Below are positions 27,456-35,210 of a DNA stretch of 64,000 bases, one piece after another. The notes under the pieces were generated by a model. That model had not been told where the DNA came from. It made no database searches and saw nothing but the letters and a program-made list of their open reading frames with translations. Source of the stretch: Natrialba sp. SSL1 (GTDB taxonomy: Archaea > Halobacteriota > Halobacteria > Halobacteriales > Natrialbaceae); the NCBI RefSeq assembly GCF_001861355.1, contig NZ_MASN01000011.1:46820-110819 (forward strand). Direction: 5' to 3'. The position numbers were made by a program, and so were the translations under genes. Positions within the stretch are counted from its first letter, which is position 1; each line of letters begins with the position of its first letter.

Positions 27456-28105
27456 GCGAGCAACTCGGTACTCGAGATGCAGGGACACAGCACGGAGACG
27501 ACCAGCACCAGCGCATCCTCTTCATCGACAACTACGACTCCTTCACCTACAATCTCGTCGAGTACGTCAGCCAGCAGGACGGCACCGAAACCGAGGTGCT
27601 GAAAAACACCGCCACACTCGCGGAGGTGCGCACCGTCGACCCGGACGCCATCATCATCAGCCCCGGTCCCGGCCACCCAAAGAACGACCGCGATGTGGGT
27701 GTCTCGATGGCCGTTCTTCGTGAACTCAGTCCGGAGGTTCCCACGCTCGGCGTCTGTCTCGGTCTCGAAGCCGCCGTCTACGAGTACGGCGGCAGCGTCG
27801 GCCGAGCACCAGACCCGATTCACGGGAAGGCCTCGAGCGTCGACCACGACGGGACGGGCGTCTTTGCCGGACTCGAACAGGGCTTCCAGGCCGGGCGTTA
27901 TCACTCACTGGTCGCGACTGCGGTTCCCGACTGCTTCGAGGTTACTGCGACGGCGGTTCATAGCGACGGTGGCGATGATAGTCACGAACTCGTTATGGGG
28001 ATTCGTCATCAGGAGTACCCACTCGAGTGCGTCCAGTTTCACCCCGAGAGCGTGCTGACGGCTGCGGGGCACGACGTGATCGAGAACTTTCTTGCGCAGC
28101 TGTAG
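27452..28105 (+). CDS. trpG: Anthranilate synthase component II (glutamine amidotransferase)
   Basis: A 217-residue class I amidotransferase supplying ammonia to TrpE. The first strand LFIDNYDSFTYNLVEY, the oxyanion region SPGPGHP, the nucleophile in GVCLGLE, and the His-Glu pair in VQFHPESVLT are visible. The residues after the nucleophile are Leu-Glu where most family members have His-Gln, which may alter glutamine binding. ATGA overlap with trpE. An N-terminal 25-residue His/Gln-rich extension precedes the fold. Confidence 0.94.
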   Translation: MSEQLGTRDAGTQHGDDQHQRILFIDNYDSFTYNLVEYVSQQDGTETEVLKNTATLAEVRTVDPDAIIISPGPGHPKNDRDVGVSMAVLRELSPEVPTLGVCLGLEAAVYEYGGSVGRAPDPIHGKASSVDHDGTGVFAGLEQGFQAGRYHSLVATAVPDCFEVTATAVHSDGGDDSHELVMGIRHQEYPLECVQFHPESVLTAAGHDVIENFLAQL

Positions 28106-28255
28106 GTGTCGGCTGGAGAGTCCACTCGTCGGTGAGCAGGAGGCGAGTGGAAGACGGTCAGAAACCAGATGTTGTGGGCCGTAGCGACTGCAAACTGGCG
28201 ACAGTTGCGGGTAGCACCGTCGACGGAACAAAACAGAACGCGGCGGATCGCGTCG

Positions 28256-28423
28256 TCAACCGAGGTAGCCGACCGTGTAGAGGCCGGCGAGGACGACCGC
28301 GGCGATGAGTCCGAGGCGGATGGCGAGTTTGATTGCGATACGAATCGCGACGATGGCGACTGCGACGGCGGCGAGTCCCGCCAGGACCAGGAGCACCGTC
28401 GACCCCGTTAGTGGTTCGAGCAT
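28256..28423 (-). CDS. Small 55-residue membrane protein
   Basis: A short gene opening MLEPLTGSTVLLVLAGLA and ending LYTVGYLG. It has two hydrophobic segments (about 9-27 and 37-50) joined by RIAIKLAIRLG, a small basic helix, so it is predicted to be a two-helix hairpin or a long amphipathic membrane protein. Third-position GC is high as in its neighbours, and no in-frame stop interrupts it. It is convergent with trpG. Function unknown; small size may have hidden it from automatic annotation. Confidence 0.6.
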   Translation of the reverse strand: MLEPLTGSTVLLVLAGLAAVAVAIVAIRIAIKLAIRLGLIAAVVLAGLYTVGYLG

Positions 28424-28756
28424 AGTCGAATCCCCGTACCCCAGTGCCGTAATCTTTCCGGATGTTGTGACAACATAGAATCAAAGAGTGTTCACTGTCG
28501 GTAACTCGCCGTCAGGACGGGTGGTTTCAGGGTATGAAACACCGATTCTACGGCGCTCTCTGATACCAGAATCCTGGTATATGAGCGCTCTCGGCTTCAC
28601 TTTCAGGATGCTCTAACAATCGTTAAGGCACTCGACTACGTAGTTGTGAACACGACCAACGAGGGCTCTCCACGGCCCTCTCACGACAGACAGGAGAGAG
28701 GCATCACTCCAACTAAATTTGTGCTACTCCAACACAGGTAGGATAACAACACCACA
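28424..28756. other. Intergenic region with small inverted repeats
   Basis: About 330 bases without a gene. ATACCAG-aatc-CTGGTAT (28563-28580) and GAGGGC...GCCCTC (28661-28680) are perfect inverted repeats. AT-rich sequence near the right end leads into the reductase promoter. Confidence 0.6.
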
Positions 28757-28763
28757 TTTTATA
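28757..28763 (+). promoter_or_regulatory. TATA box of the ribonucleotide reductase transcript
   Basis: TTTTATA lies 33-39 bases ahead of a small leader frame (ATG 28796) and 107-113 bases ahead of the GTG of nrdJ. A start site about 26 bases downstream would leave an untranslated stretch before the leader of around ten bases. Confidence 0.55.
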
Positions 28764-28795
28764 GGGAATGCATGAATACCAGACCTTCGTCACGA

Positions 28796-28873
28796 ATGAT
28801 GAGAGCCAGGACTCCGCAAGACGCACGAATCGACACAGCGCGACGTAACACCTGCGAGGTGACGCGCGCGTGA
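28796..28873 (+). CDS. Possible 25-codon leader peptide coupled to nrdJ
   Basis: A frame opening ATGATGAGAGCC and ending TGA at 28871-28873 overlaps the GTG start of nrdJ as GTGA. The predicted peptide is basic (MMRARTPQDARID...) and ends ...CEVTRA. The coupling geometry is the only reason to suspect translation; it could also be chance. If real it may couple or attenuate reductase expression. Confidence 0.3.
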   Translation: MMRARTPQDARIDTARRNTCEVTRA

Positions 28874-31800
28874 GCGAACACGACATCTCCGCGGCCGACC
28901 TCACCCTCCCGATCAAGCGCACCGAGGGCGAGACACTCGAGCAGCGGATGACGGACAACGCCTATCACAACATCCTGCCAGCCCGCTATCTGCGCAAGGA
29001 CGCCAACGGCGACCTCATCGAAGAGCAGGAGGACCTCTTCGACCGCGTTGGCAAGAACATCGCGCTGGCCGAAGCCGTCTATGAGGCCGAAAAGCACGAT
29101 CTCGAGATTACGGTCACGCCGGACCAGCTCAAGCCGGATCATCCGCGCCGGGATGAACTTGCCGCGGAAGTCTTCGGTGAGGGAACGACCGCAGAGGACG
29201 ACGTGGAGACGGCCCTGACGGAACACAATGTCAATAAGTTCGCCTACGAAACCATCGTTCCGGAGCTGCCGGCCGAGGTTCGCGAACACGTCGAAGACGT
29301 CGCCGACACGTTCACCGAGGGCATGGAAAACCTGTCGTTCATGCCGAACTCGCCGACCCTGATGAACGCCGGCGACGAACTCCAGCAGCTCTCGGCCTGT
29401 TTCGTCATGTCTCCGGACGACGACCTCTCTGATATCCACGAGACGGCCAAGAAGGCCGCAGAGGTCTTCCAGTCCGGCGGCGGCGTCGGCTACGGGTTCT
29501 GGCAACTGCGTCCCTACGGCGACGCGGTCGGCTCCACGGGCGGCATCGCCTCCGGACCGATCACCTTCATGCGCACGTACGACCAGCTCTGTGAGACCAT
29601 CGCCCAGGGTGGCACCCGTCGCGGTGCCCAGATGGGCATCATGCGCGTCTCTCACCCCGACGTTATCGAGTTCATCCACGCGAAGAACAAGGACGTCTCC
29701 CTGGCCCACTGTCTCCGTCTCAACGACCCCGACGACTACACCTACACGTCCTTCAGCGAGGCACTCGAGGAGGCCCGCGATCTCATCGACGAGGACGGAC
29801 GCGTTCCGAAGCATCTTCGCAACGCTGTCGAGGGTCATCTCTCTAACTTCAACATCTCCGTCGGCGTCACCGACGGGTTCATGGAAGCGCTGCAGAACGG
29901 CGAGGAGTACACCTTCACCAATCCGCGGACCGAGGAACCACACATCGCGACCGAGGAGACCAAGGAGATGTACAGCCGCTACGACCTCGGCGAGCACATC
30001 GAGGTCGGCGAGCCGCTGTCGATCCCCGCGGAACTCATCTGGGAGCGAATCGTCGAGGGCGCGCACGAGAACGGCGAGCCCGGCGTGATCTATCTCGAGC
30101 GGGTCAACAAGGAACACTCCTTCGACACCGAGGCACACGAAGACCACCGCATCCTAGCGACGAACCCCTGTGGCGAACAGCCACTCGAGGAGAACGAAGC
30201 CTGCAACCTCGGCCACATCAACCTCTCGACGCTCGCGGATACGGACGCTCCCGACTGGCGCGTCTGGTCCGAGGCACACGCGGACGAGTACGATTCGCAG
30301 GCCGAGGCCGTCGACGCCTTCCTCGCGGAGGCCATCGACTACGACGAGTTCGACGAGCGCATCGAGTACGGAACTCGATTCCTCGAGAACGTCGTGACGA
30401 TGTCCGACTTCCCGGTCGAGGATATCGAGCAGACCGTCCGCGACATGCGCAAGATCGGCCTGGGTATCATGGGGCTCGCCCAGCTCTACATCCAGCTTGG
30501 CATCCGCTACGGCAGCGAGGAGGGTAACGAAGTCGCCCGCCAGCTGATGACCCACATCAACCACGGCGCGAAGGCGACGAGCCACGAACTCGCGACCGAG
30601 CGCGGCTCGTTCAACGACTGGGACGACTCCAAGTACGCGAACCCAACCGAGTACCGCGAGTGGTTCGAACACCAGACCGGCGAGGACGCCAACGACTGGG
30701 AGGATGGCTTCCCAATTCGGAACCACAACGTCACGACCATCGCTCCGACGGGAACGACGAGTATGGTCGGCAATACGACGGGTGGCTGTGAGCCGATCTA
30801 CAACGTCGCCTACTACAAGAACGTCACCGACGACGTCCAGGGCGACGAGATGCTCGTCGAGTTCGACGACTACTTCCTCCGAACCCTCGAGGCGAACGAC
30901 ATCGATGTCGACGCCGTCAAAGAAGAGGCCCAGGAGCAGATGGCGACCAACCAGTTCGAGGGCGTCGAAGGGCTCTCGACGGTGCCGGACGCGATCGGTG
31001 AACTGTTCGTCATCACCTCGGACCTTTCGGCAAAACAGCACGCTGCAGTCCAGTGTGCCTGCCAGAAGGGTGTCGACTCCGCCATCTCGAAGACCGTCAA
31101 CGCGCCGAACGACTCCTCGCTCGAGGACGCCAAGGACGTCTTCGAGTGGGTCTACGAGAACGGCGGCAAGGGCGTTACCTACTACCGCGACGGCACCCGC
31201 TCGAAGCAGGTGCTCACCACGCGCGCGGACAACGCCGACTTCGCCGACGAAACCGAAGCCGCGGAAGCGCTCGTCGACCAGATCGACGACATCTTCGGCG
31301 GACTCGAGGCCTTCCTCGAGAGCGAGGACGTGCAGGCGGTACTCGACGACGACATCGACGCGCTCGCTTCCGAGCCAGACCAGTTCCGCGATCCCGACAC
31401 CGAACCGATCCACGTCGACTTCACCGAAAAGCGCGAACGACCCGACGCGCTCCAGGGAGTCAGCCAGCGCATCGACACCGGCTACGGCAAAGTCTACGTG
31501 ACGATCAACGAGGACCCGGAAACCGGCCAGCCGTTCGAACTGTTCGCGAACATCGGTCACTCGGGTGGCTTTACGAACTCCTTCACCGAGGCGCTCGCGA
31601 AAGTCATCTCGACCTCGCTGCGCTCGGGTGTCGACCCAGAGGAAATCGTCGACGAACTCTGTGGCACCCGCTCGCCGAAGATCGCCTGGGACAAGGGCGA
31701 ACAGATCCAGTCGATTCCGGACGCGATCGGCACCGCAATGCGCCGATACCTGGAGAACGAGATCGACAAGCCGTACCCGACCCAGCAGACGCTCGAGGAT

Positions 31801-32004
31801 GCGGCTGAAGCCGACACCGAAGCCGAGTTCAGCGAGCCAGAGACCGACGGCGGAGCCGGTGTCGCCGACCGCGACACCGAAGACGCAACGCAGGACCTGA
31901 TCGACGCCGGCGAGTCGCCGGAGTGTCCGTCCTGTGGCGCGCTCTCGCTGTACTTCTCCGAAGGCTGCAAGACCTGCGAGTCCTGTGGCTGGAGCGAGTG
32001 CTGA
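28870..32004 (+). CDS. nrdJ: Adenosylcobalamin-dependent (class II) ribonucleoside-diphosphate reductase
   Basis: A 1044-residue enzyme making deoxyribonucleotides in an oxygen-independent, vitamin B12-using way. The substrate-linked cysteine is in QLSACFVMSP (Cys177); GGGVGYGFWQLRP and GGTRRGAQMGIMRV are core barrel elements; the thiyl-radical cysteine is Cys434 in NPCGEQPL, followed by NLGHINLS. ITTIAPTG-type phosphate loop reads TTIAPTGTTSMVGN. The C-terminal CPSCGALSL...CKTCESC zinc ribbon supplies redox cysteines. No intein is visible in this copy. The GTG start overlaps a possible leader frame. Residues 800-870 form an acidic linker. Confidence 0.96.
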   Translation: MSEHDISAADLTLPIKRTEGETLEQRMTDNAYHNILPARYLRKDANGDLIEEQEDLFDRVGKNIALAEAVYEAEKHDLEITVTPDQLKPDHPRRDELAAEVFGEGTTAEDDVETALTEHNVNKFAYETIVPELPAEVREHVEDVADTFTEGMENLSFMPNSPTLMNAGDELQQLSACFVMSPDDDLSDIHETAKKAAEVFQSGGGVGYGFWQLRPYGDAVGSTGGIASGPITFMRTYDQLCETIAQGGTRRGAQMGIMRVSHPDVIEFIHAKNKDVSLAHCLRLNDPDDYTYTSFSEALEEARDLIDEDGRVPKHLRNAVEGHLSNFNISVGVTDGFMEALQNGEEYTFTNPRTEEPHIATEETKEMYSRYDLGEHIEVGEPLSIPAELIWERIVEGAHENGEPGVIYLERVNKEHSFDTEAHEDHRILATNPCGEQPLEENEACNLGHINLSTLADTDAPDWRVWSEAHADEYDSQAEAVDAFLAEAIDYDEFDERIEYGTRFLENVVTMSDFPVEDIEQTVRDMRKIGLGIMGLAQLYIQLGIRYGSEEGNEVARQLMTHINHGAKATSHELATERGSFNDWDDSKYANPTEYREWFEHQTGEDANDWEDGFPIRNHNVTTIAPTGTTSMVGNTTGGCEPIYNVAYYKNVTDDVQGDEMLVEFDDYFLRTLEANDIDVDAVKEEAQEQMATNQFEGVEGLSTVPDAIGELFVITSDLSAKQHAAVQCACQKGVDSAISKTVNAPNDSSLEDAKDVFEWVYENGGKGVTYYRDGTRSKQVLTTRADNADFADETEAAEALVDQIDDIFGGLEAFLESEDVQAVLDDDIDALASEPDQFRDPDTEPIHVDFTEKRERPDALQGVSQRIDTGYGKVYVTINEDPETGQPFELFANIGHSGGFTNSFTEALAKVISTSLRSGVDPEEIVDELCGTRSPKIAWDKGEQIQSIPDAIGTAMRRYLENEIDKPYPTQQTLEDAAEADTEAEFSEPETDGGAGVADRDTEDATQDLIDAGESPECPSCGALSLYFSEGCKTCESCGWSEC

Positions 32005-32142
32005 CGGGGAGCAGTAACAGTAACCCGACAGTCTGACGTCTCGGCGACGAGCGACGCTCGCTTACTCTTGCATTTCTCTCTCCGACTCGTTCTTCCCCAC
32101 CTCTGACTCGTTCTTTCTCTCCCTCTCGCCCCCACATTCACT

Positions 32143-32178
32143 CTCACTCCCACTCCTACACTCACTCCCACTCCTACA
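32143..32178. repeat. 18-bp tandem duplication in a pyrimidine-rich tract
   Basis: CTCACTCCCACTCCTACA is repeated exactly at 32143-32160 and 32161-32178. It lies in a C/T-rich strand from about 32070 to 32190, which also holds GACTCGTTCTT twice, 20 bases apart. The tract follows nrdJ and could form non-B DNA. Confidence 0.75.
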
Positions 32179-32269
32179 CTCTCCGTCCTCGGTCCGCTCT
32201 CATTGCATCCCGCCGATCAACCCTCTCTCAGCTTGGTCGGCGCATCGACCTCGCGGCTCGACCCCTTAC

Positions 32270-33178
32270 TCACAAAAACTCGTTCACCCGGTAGCGTCGC
32301 GTCTCGCTTTTGTTCTGGCGTTCGCTCTCACTCTCGCTCTTGCTCCCGGGATCCGAATCCCTCGAAACTGCTCGTCGAACCGCGTTCGTCCCGTTCTTTC
32401 GCAAAAAGCGACCGAGTTCACGCACCGTCGGCGACGACCGGTACGGACCCAGCGTCTCCGGCACCTTCGGCTCGAAATCGGGGTCGTTCAGGTTCTGTAC
32501 ACCCTCGACCAGCAACGGCCCCAGTATCGACCGCTGTCGTCGCTTGACGGCACCGTACGTATCTCGGCGCGCGATCGGAACGTCATCAACAGCGACGATC
32601 CGCCCACCGTCGACCCGCGGTGTGAGCTGTTGTAACGTCACGCCCGCCGCCGGTTCGTCTTCGAGATACTCCCAGAGTGCCCCGATTCGCCCTCGATACT
32701 CGCGAATGTCTCCCAGGTGAAACGAGAGCACGCCATACTCGAGTGCCCCCAGAATACGACCGGTCAGAAGCCCGAAGCCGAATCGGATCGCGACATCGCT
32801 TTCGGCTGCGATGGTGTCGACAACTGGGTCGGGAAGGGTTTGCCAGCGGTCGTCCTGCCAGATCGGGGAACAGCGGACGACGGCTGCGTCGGCGAGCGCG
32901 TCGACCGTCGTGTAGTGGTGGCGTTCGTCGTACGCCGGTGGGCCACGTATCGCTCGCGAGACGGCAGTCGCCCCACAGACTGGTGCCCACGTTCCCCAAC
33001 TGCGGAGCCGACGGGCAAGGTATGCCGGAGACTGCTCTCGGAGCCGGAACGTTTCGTCGTTGATAACGACGAGCGGGATTTCGATCCCGGTGTGAGCGGC
33101 GAGTTCTTGCACGGCCGCCAGCTGATACGCAGGACACCACTCATCGTCGAGGAGCAGACAAACGCGCTCGCAGTCCAT
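32270..33178 (-). CDS. Formyltransferase-fold protein
   Basis: A 302-residue protein resembling the N-terminal catalytic domain of methionyl-tRNA formyltransferases and related sugar N-formyltransferases. The region VLSFHLGDIREYRGR carries the conserved histidine and aspartate/arginine positions, where the family has a HxSLLPxxRG-like loop; GVTLQQLTPRVDGGRIV matches the next conserved block. The start MDCERVCLLLDDEW begins the Rossmann-like strand. Its end is an unusual Ser/Glu/Lys/Arg tail (SKSESESERQNKSE). Archaea do not formylate initiator Met-tRNA, so a sugar or small-molecule substrate is likely, but unknown. Confidence 0.75.
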   Translation of the reverse strand: MDCERVCLLLDDEWCPAYQLAAVQELAAHTGIEIPLVVINDETFRLREQSPAYLARRLRSWGTWAPVCGATAVSRAIRGPPAYDERHHYTTVDALADAAVVRCSPIWQDDRWQTLPDPVVDTIAAESDVAIRFGFGLLTGRILGALEYGVLSFHLGDIREYRGRIGALWEYLEDEPAAGVTLQQLTPRVDGGRIVAVDDVPIARRDTYGAVKRRQRSILGPLLVEGVQNLNDPDFEPKVPETLGPYRSSPTVRELGRFLRKNGTNAVRRAVSRDSDPGSKSESESERQNKSETRRYRVNEFL

Positions 33179-33429
33179 CGCCAGTACGTACACGAATCGG
33201 GGGTTTCAACGCTGGTTCGTGGTTACGTAGCTGCGAGTGATACGAACTGTTAAGTAGGTGAATGGAACCCGGGATCGGGTCTCCGCTGCGTTCATGCGAC
33301 TGGAACCCGTCGGTCGAATTGAATGGCGTGTCTCTCGAGTACAGAGAAGGGGACGAACGAGAACCGACGGCTGGCGGCGAGTAGCGATCAGCCGTTCGAT
33401 CCAACCACTGTGCCTACTCACAACCTGCA

Positions 33430-33579
33430 ATGACTGATTCGAACGACGCAAACCGCCAACCTCGACAGAACGGTCGTCCCTGCCCGCAGTGTGAGACGCC
33501 GATGTACAAGCGCCACTGCAAGTACGTCTGCCCGCAACACGGCGTCGTGTTCGACTGTGCGGATACGTTCTGGGTGTAA
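33430..33579 (+). CDS. Small zinc-finger protein (49 residues)
   Basis: A 49-residue protein with a disordered N-terminus and four cysteines in CPQCETPMYKRHCKYVCPQH, then DCADTFWV. The C-x2-C...C-x3-C arrangement suggests one structural zinc. It looks like the haloarchaeal HVO_2523-type zinc-finger family (my recollection, not checked). Such microproteins are abundant in haloarchaea and some affect biofilm or stress behaviour. No partner gene is adjacent. Confidence 0.75.
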   Translation: MTDSNDANRQPRQNGRPCPQCETPMYKRHCKYVCPQHGVVFDCADTFWV

Positions 33580-33711
33580 CTGTCACGCAGACCACTGGCT
33601 TGCCTCGCGAACGGACGGTTGCTGTGGAGGCCAACTCGAGTACCTGGTCCTGCAATTGCTCGCGCTCTGCTCCGATTCGACCCTGATTCGACCGAGCGGT
33701 GAGCAAACCGA

Positions 33712-34431
33712 TCAGCCCTCGAGTGCAGAGCGGTCCTCGGGTTCAGGTTGGGCCCGGAACACGCGATATGCAGGTCCAGCGAGCAGGACCAGCGCTGCCA
33801 GACAGCACGCGAGTGTCAGCGCGAGCCCCAGTTCGCCGAACCCGCCAGCGGTGACGGTTCCCGCGGAGGCACCGACGATGACGGCCGCGATCGTCCAGGG
33901 CAGTTCACCAAGAACGGTGCCAATCAAGAAGTGACGGTAGCTGACGCCGCTTGCGGCCGCAGCGCAGGTCGAGAGATCCGAGGGGATCGGTGCCAGCCGC
34001 GACGCGGCGACGCCACGAACCGGACCCGCGGTGGTGAAGTATCGATCGACGACGGCGTGCGTTCGCCCGAGAGCAGAGTCGAACCAGGTGTTCGTCGCCG
34101 CTGCGTTGGCGGATACTGAACCGATCGTTCCGCGAGCAACGAAAAACACCGGCGTCACCGTAACCGCCACACCGGCGAGGGCGACCGGAACACCCACGGT
34201 CACACCGAAGCCGTAGCCGACCACCACGGCCAGCGGCGTCGTCGGCCAGGCAAACAGCGGCCGAACGAGATACAGCCCGACGACTGCGACCCCGAAGAGC
34301 GTCGGATTCGTCGTTACTGACTCCATCGCCGCCACAGTCGCAGTCGGCGAGACGAGCAGCCCCGCGGTGATCGCTGCGCTGACGAACAGTACGCCAGCGA
34401 GTACTCGAGTAGACACCGAGGGAACCGACAT
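33712..34431 (-). CDS. TVP38/TMEM64 (VTT-domain) membrane protein
   Basis: A 239-residue membrane protein with about six helices. The VTT/DedA-like core is visible as VVGYGFGVTVGVPVALAG and the re-entrant ASRLAPIPSDLSTCAAAASG followed by YRHFLIGT. Members of this group include bacterial DedA flippases for undecaprenyl phosphate and eukaryotic lipid scramblases; the role here may be lipid or prenyl carrier movement. Start MSVPSVSTRVLAG gives a normal first helix. Confidence 0.82.
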   Translation of the reverse strand: MSVPSVSTRVLAGVLFVSAAITAGLLVSPTATVAAMESVTTNPTLFGVAVVGLYLVRPLFAWPTTPLAVVVGYGFGVTVGVPVALAGVAVTVTPVFFVARGTIGSVSANAAATNTWFDSALGRTHAVVDRYFTTAGPVRGVAASRLAPIPSDLSTCAAAASGVSYRHFLIGTVLGELPWTIAAVIVGASAGTVTAGGFGELGLALTLACCLAALVLLAGPAYRVFRAQPEPEDRSALEG

Positions 34432-34562
34432 CGGTCGAGATTTTGGAGCGGATGTTGAAGCTTTTGTGCTCTAGTGGTGCGCTGAGTCAGCGGAACCAAC
34501 ATGTCATCAACCACTCGCCACCAGTCGCTCAGGACGGCTCCGCCGGCCGAAACGTCACAACG

Positions 34563-34570
34563 TTTATTCG
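34563..34570 (+). promoter_or_regulatory. TATA box (TTTATTCG) of the DUF5830-like gene
   Basis: TTTATTCG begins 31 bases before the ATG at 34594, the spacing expected for a leaderless haloarchaeal transcript. The same octamer sits 29 bases before the GTG of the RuvC-like gene. Confidence 0.55.
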
Positions 34571-34593
34571 CGCTGCTCTGTGAGCACTCATCG

Positions 34594-35199
34594 ATGGTGC
34601 GCGACGGGGCCGATTCCGACGGTGAGCCAACGGCTGAGACGAGCGGCGACGCTGATTCTCCGCCTGAAACCGATCGAGAGCCTGCAGACGGTGAGCGACT
34701 CACAGATTGGGAGGACCGATGTAGCGAAGATGGGCACCAAACGACGGCGGCGGCCCCGGTGGAGGCTGACGAACGAGAGCGGCCGGACACCGAGACGGAG
34801 GCTACTGGCGAAGAGAGTACACCCGCACGCTATACGCACGACGACGACCGCGTCGAACTCGGCCTCGCGTTGCTCGAACGACTCGAGCACGACTCGCTTT
34901 CACTCGCCGACGTCGTCGACCGCATCGAGACGGTGACGAGCGATCCGACCGTCACGCGGACGATCCTCGACGAGGCGGACCTCCGCGGGATCATCGACCG
35001 CGAGGACGGTATCGTCCGGCCGAAGAGCCGCCAGTACGTCCGCTTCGAGCAGGATGTCGTCCAGCGAGAGGGTGAGTTCGACTGCCAGCGCTGTGGCTGT
35101 GGGCTCTCGACCGGCCACTTCATCACACTCGATGCGGGCGAACTCGGCCCCTTTGGCTCCTCGTGCATTCGGAAGGTCACGGGACGGGATACGGACTGA
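34594..35199 (+). CDS. DUF5830-like protein with C-terminal zinc motif
   Basis: A 201-residue protein. I prefer MVRDGADSDGEP (34594) to an ATG 93 bases earlier because of the TATA box 31 bases upstream and because the upstream part has no conserved look. The first 80 residues are acidic and disordered. From about residue 85 a winged-helix-like section (VELGLALLERLEHDSL...VTRTILDEADLRGII) leads to DCQRCGCGLSTGHFI and a final SSCIRKVTG, probably a zinc-binding hand. Likely a small DNA- or RNA-binding regulator. The family label is from memory. Confidence 0.65.
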   Translation: MVRDGADSDGEPTAETSGDADSPPETDREPADGERLTDWEDRCSEDGHQTTAAAPVEADERERPDTETEATGEESTPARYTHDDDRVELGLALLERLEHDSLSLADVVDRIETVTSDPTVTRTILDEADLRGIIDREDGIVRPKSRQYVRFEQDVVQREGEFDCQRCGCGLSTGHFITLDAGELGPFGSSCIRKVTGRDTD

Positions 35200-35210
35200 A
35201 AGAGACGAAG

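Noticed and set aside
28767..28847. A 26-codon frame starting ATGCATGAATAC before nrdJ
   Set aside because: It is too close to the TATA box to be on a normal transcript and ends without coupling to nrdJ; the 28796 frame fits better.
28759..31560. Two long minus-strand frames (462 and 468 codons) antisense to nrdJ
   Set aside because: Both are codon-phase mirrors of the reductase, with no recognisable motifs.
32005..32269. A 100-200-codon minus-strand frame through the pyrimidine-rich tract
   Set aside because: It is a by-product of low-complexity DNA and continues antisense into nrdJ.
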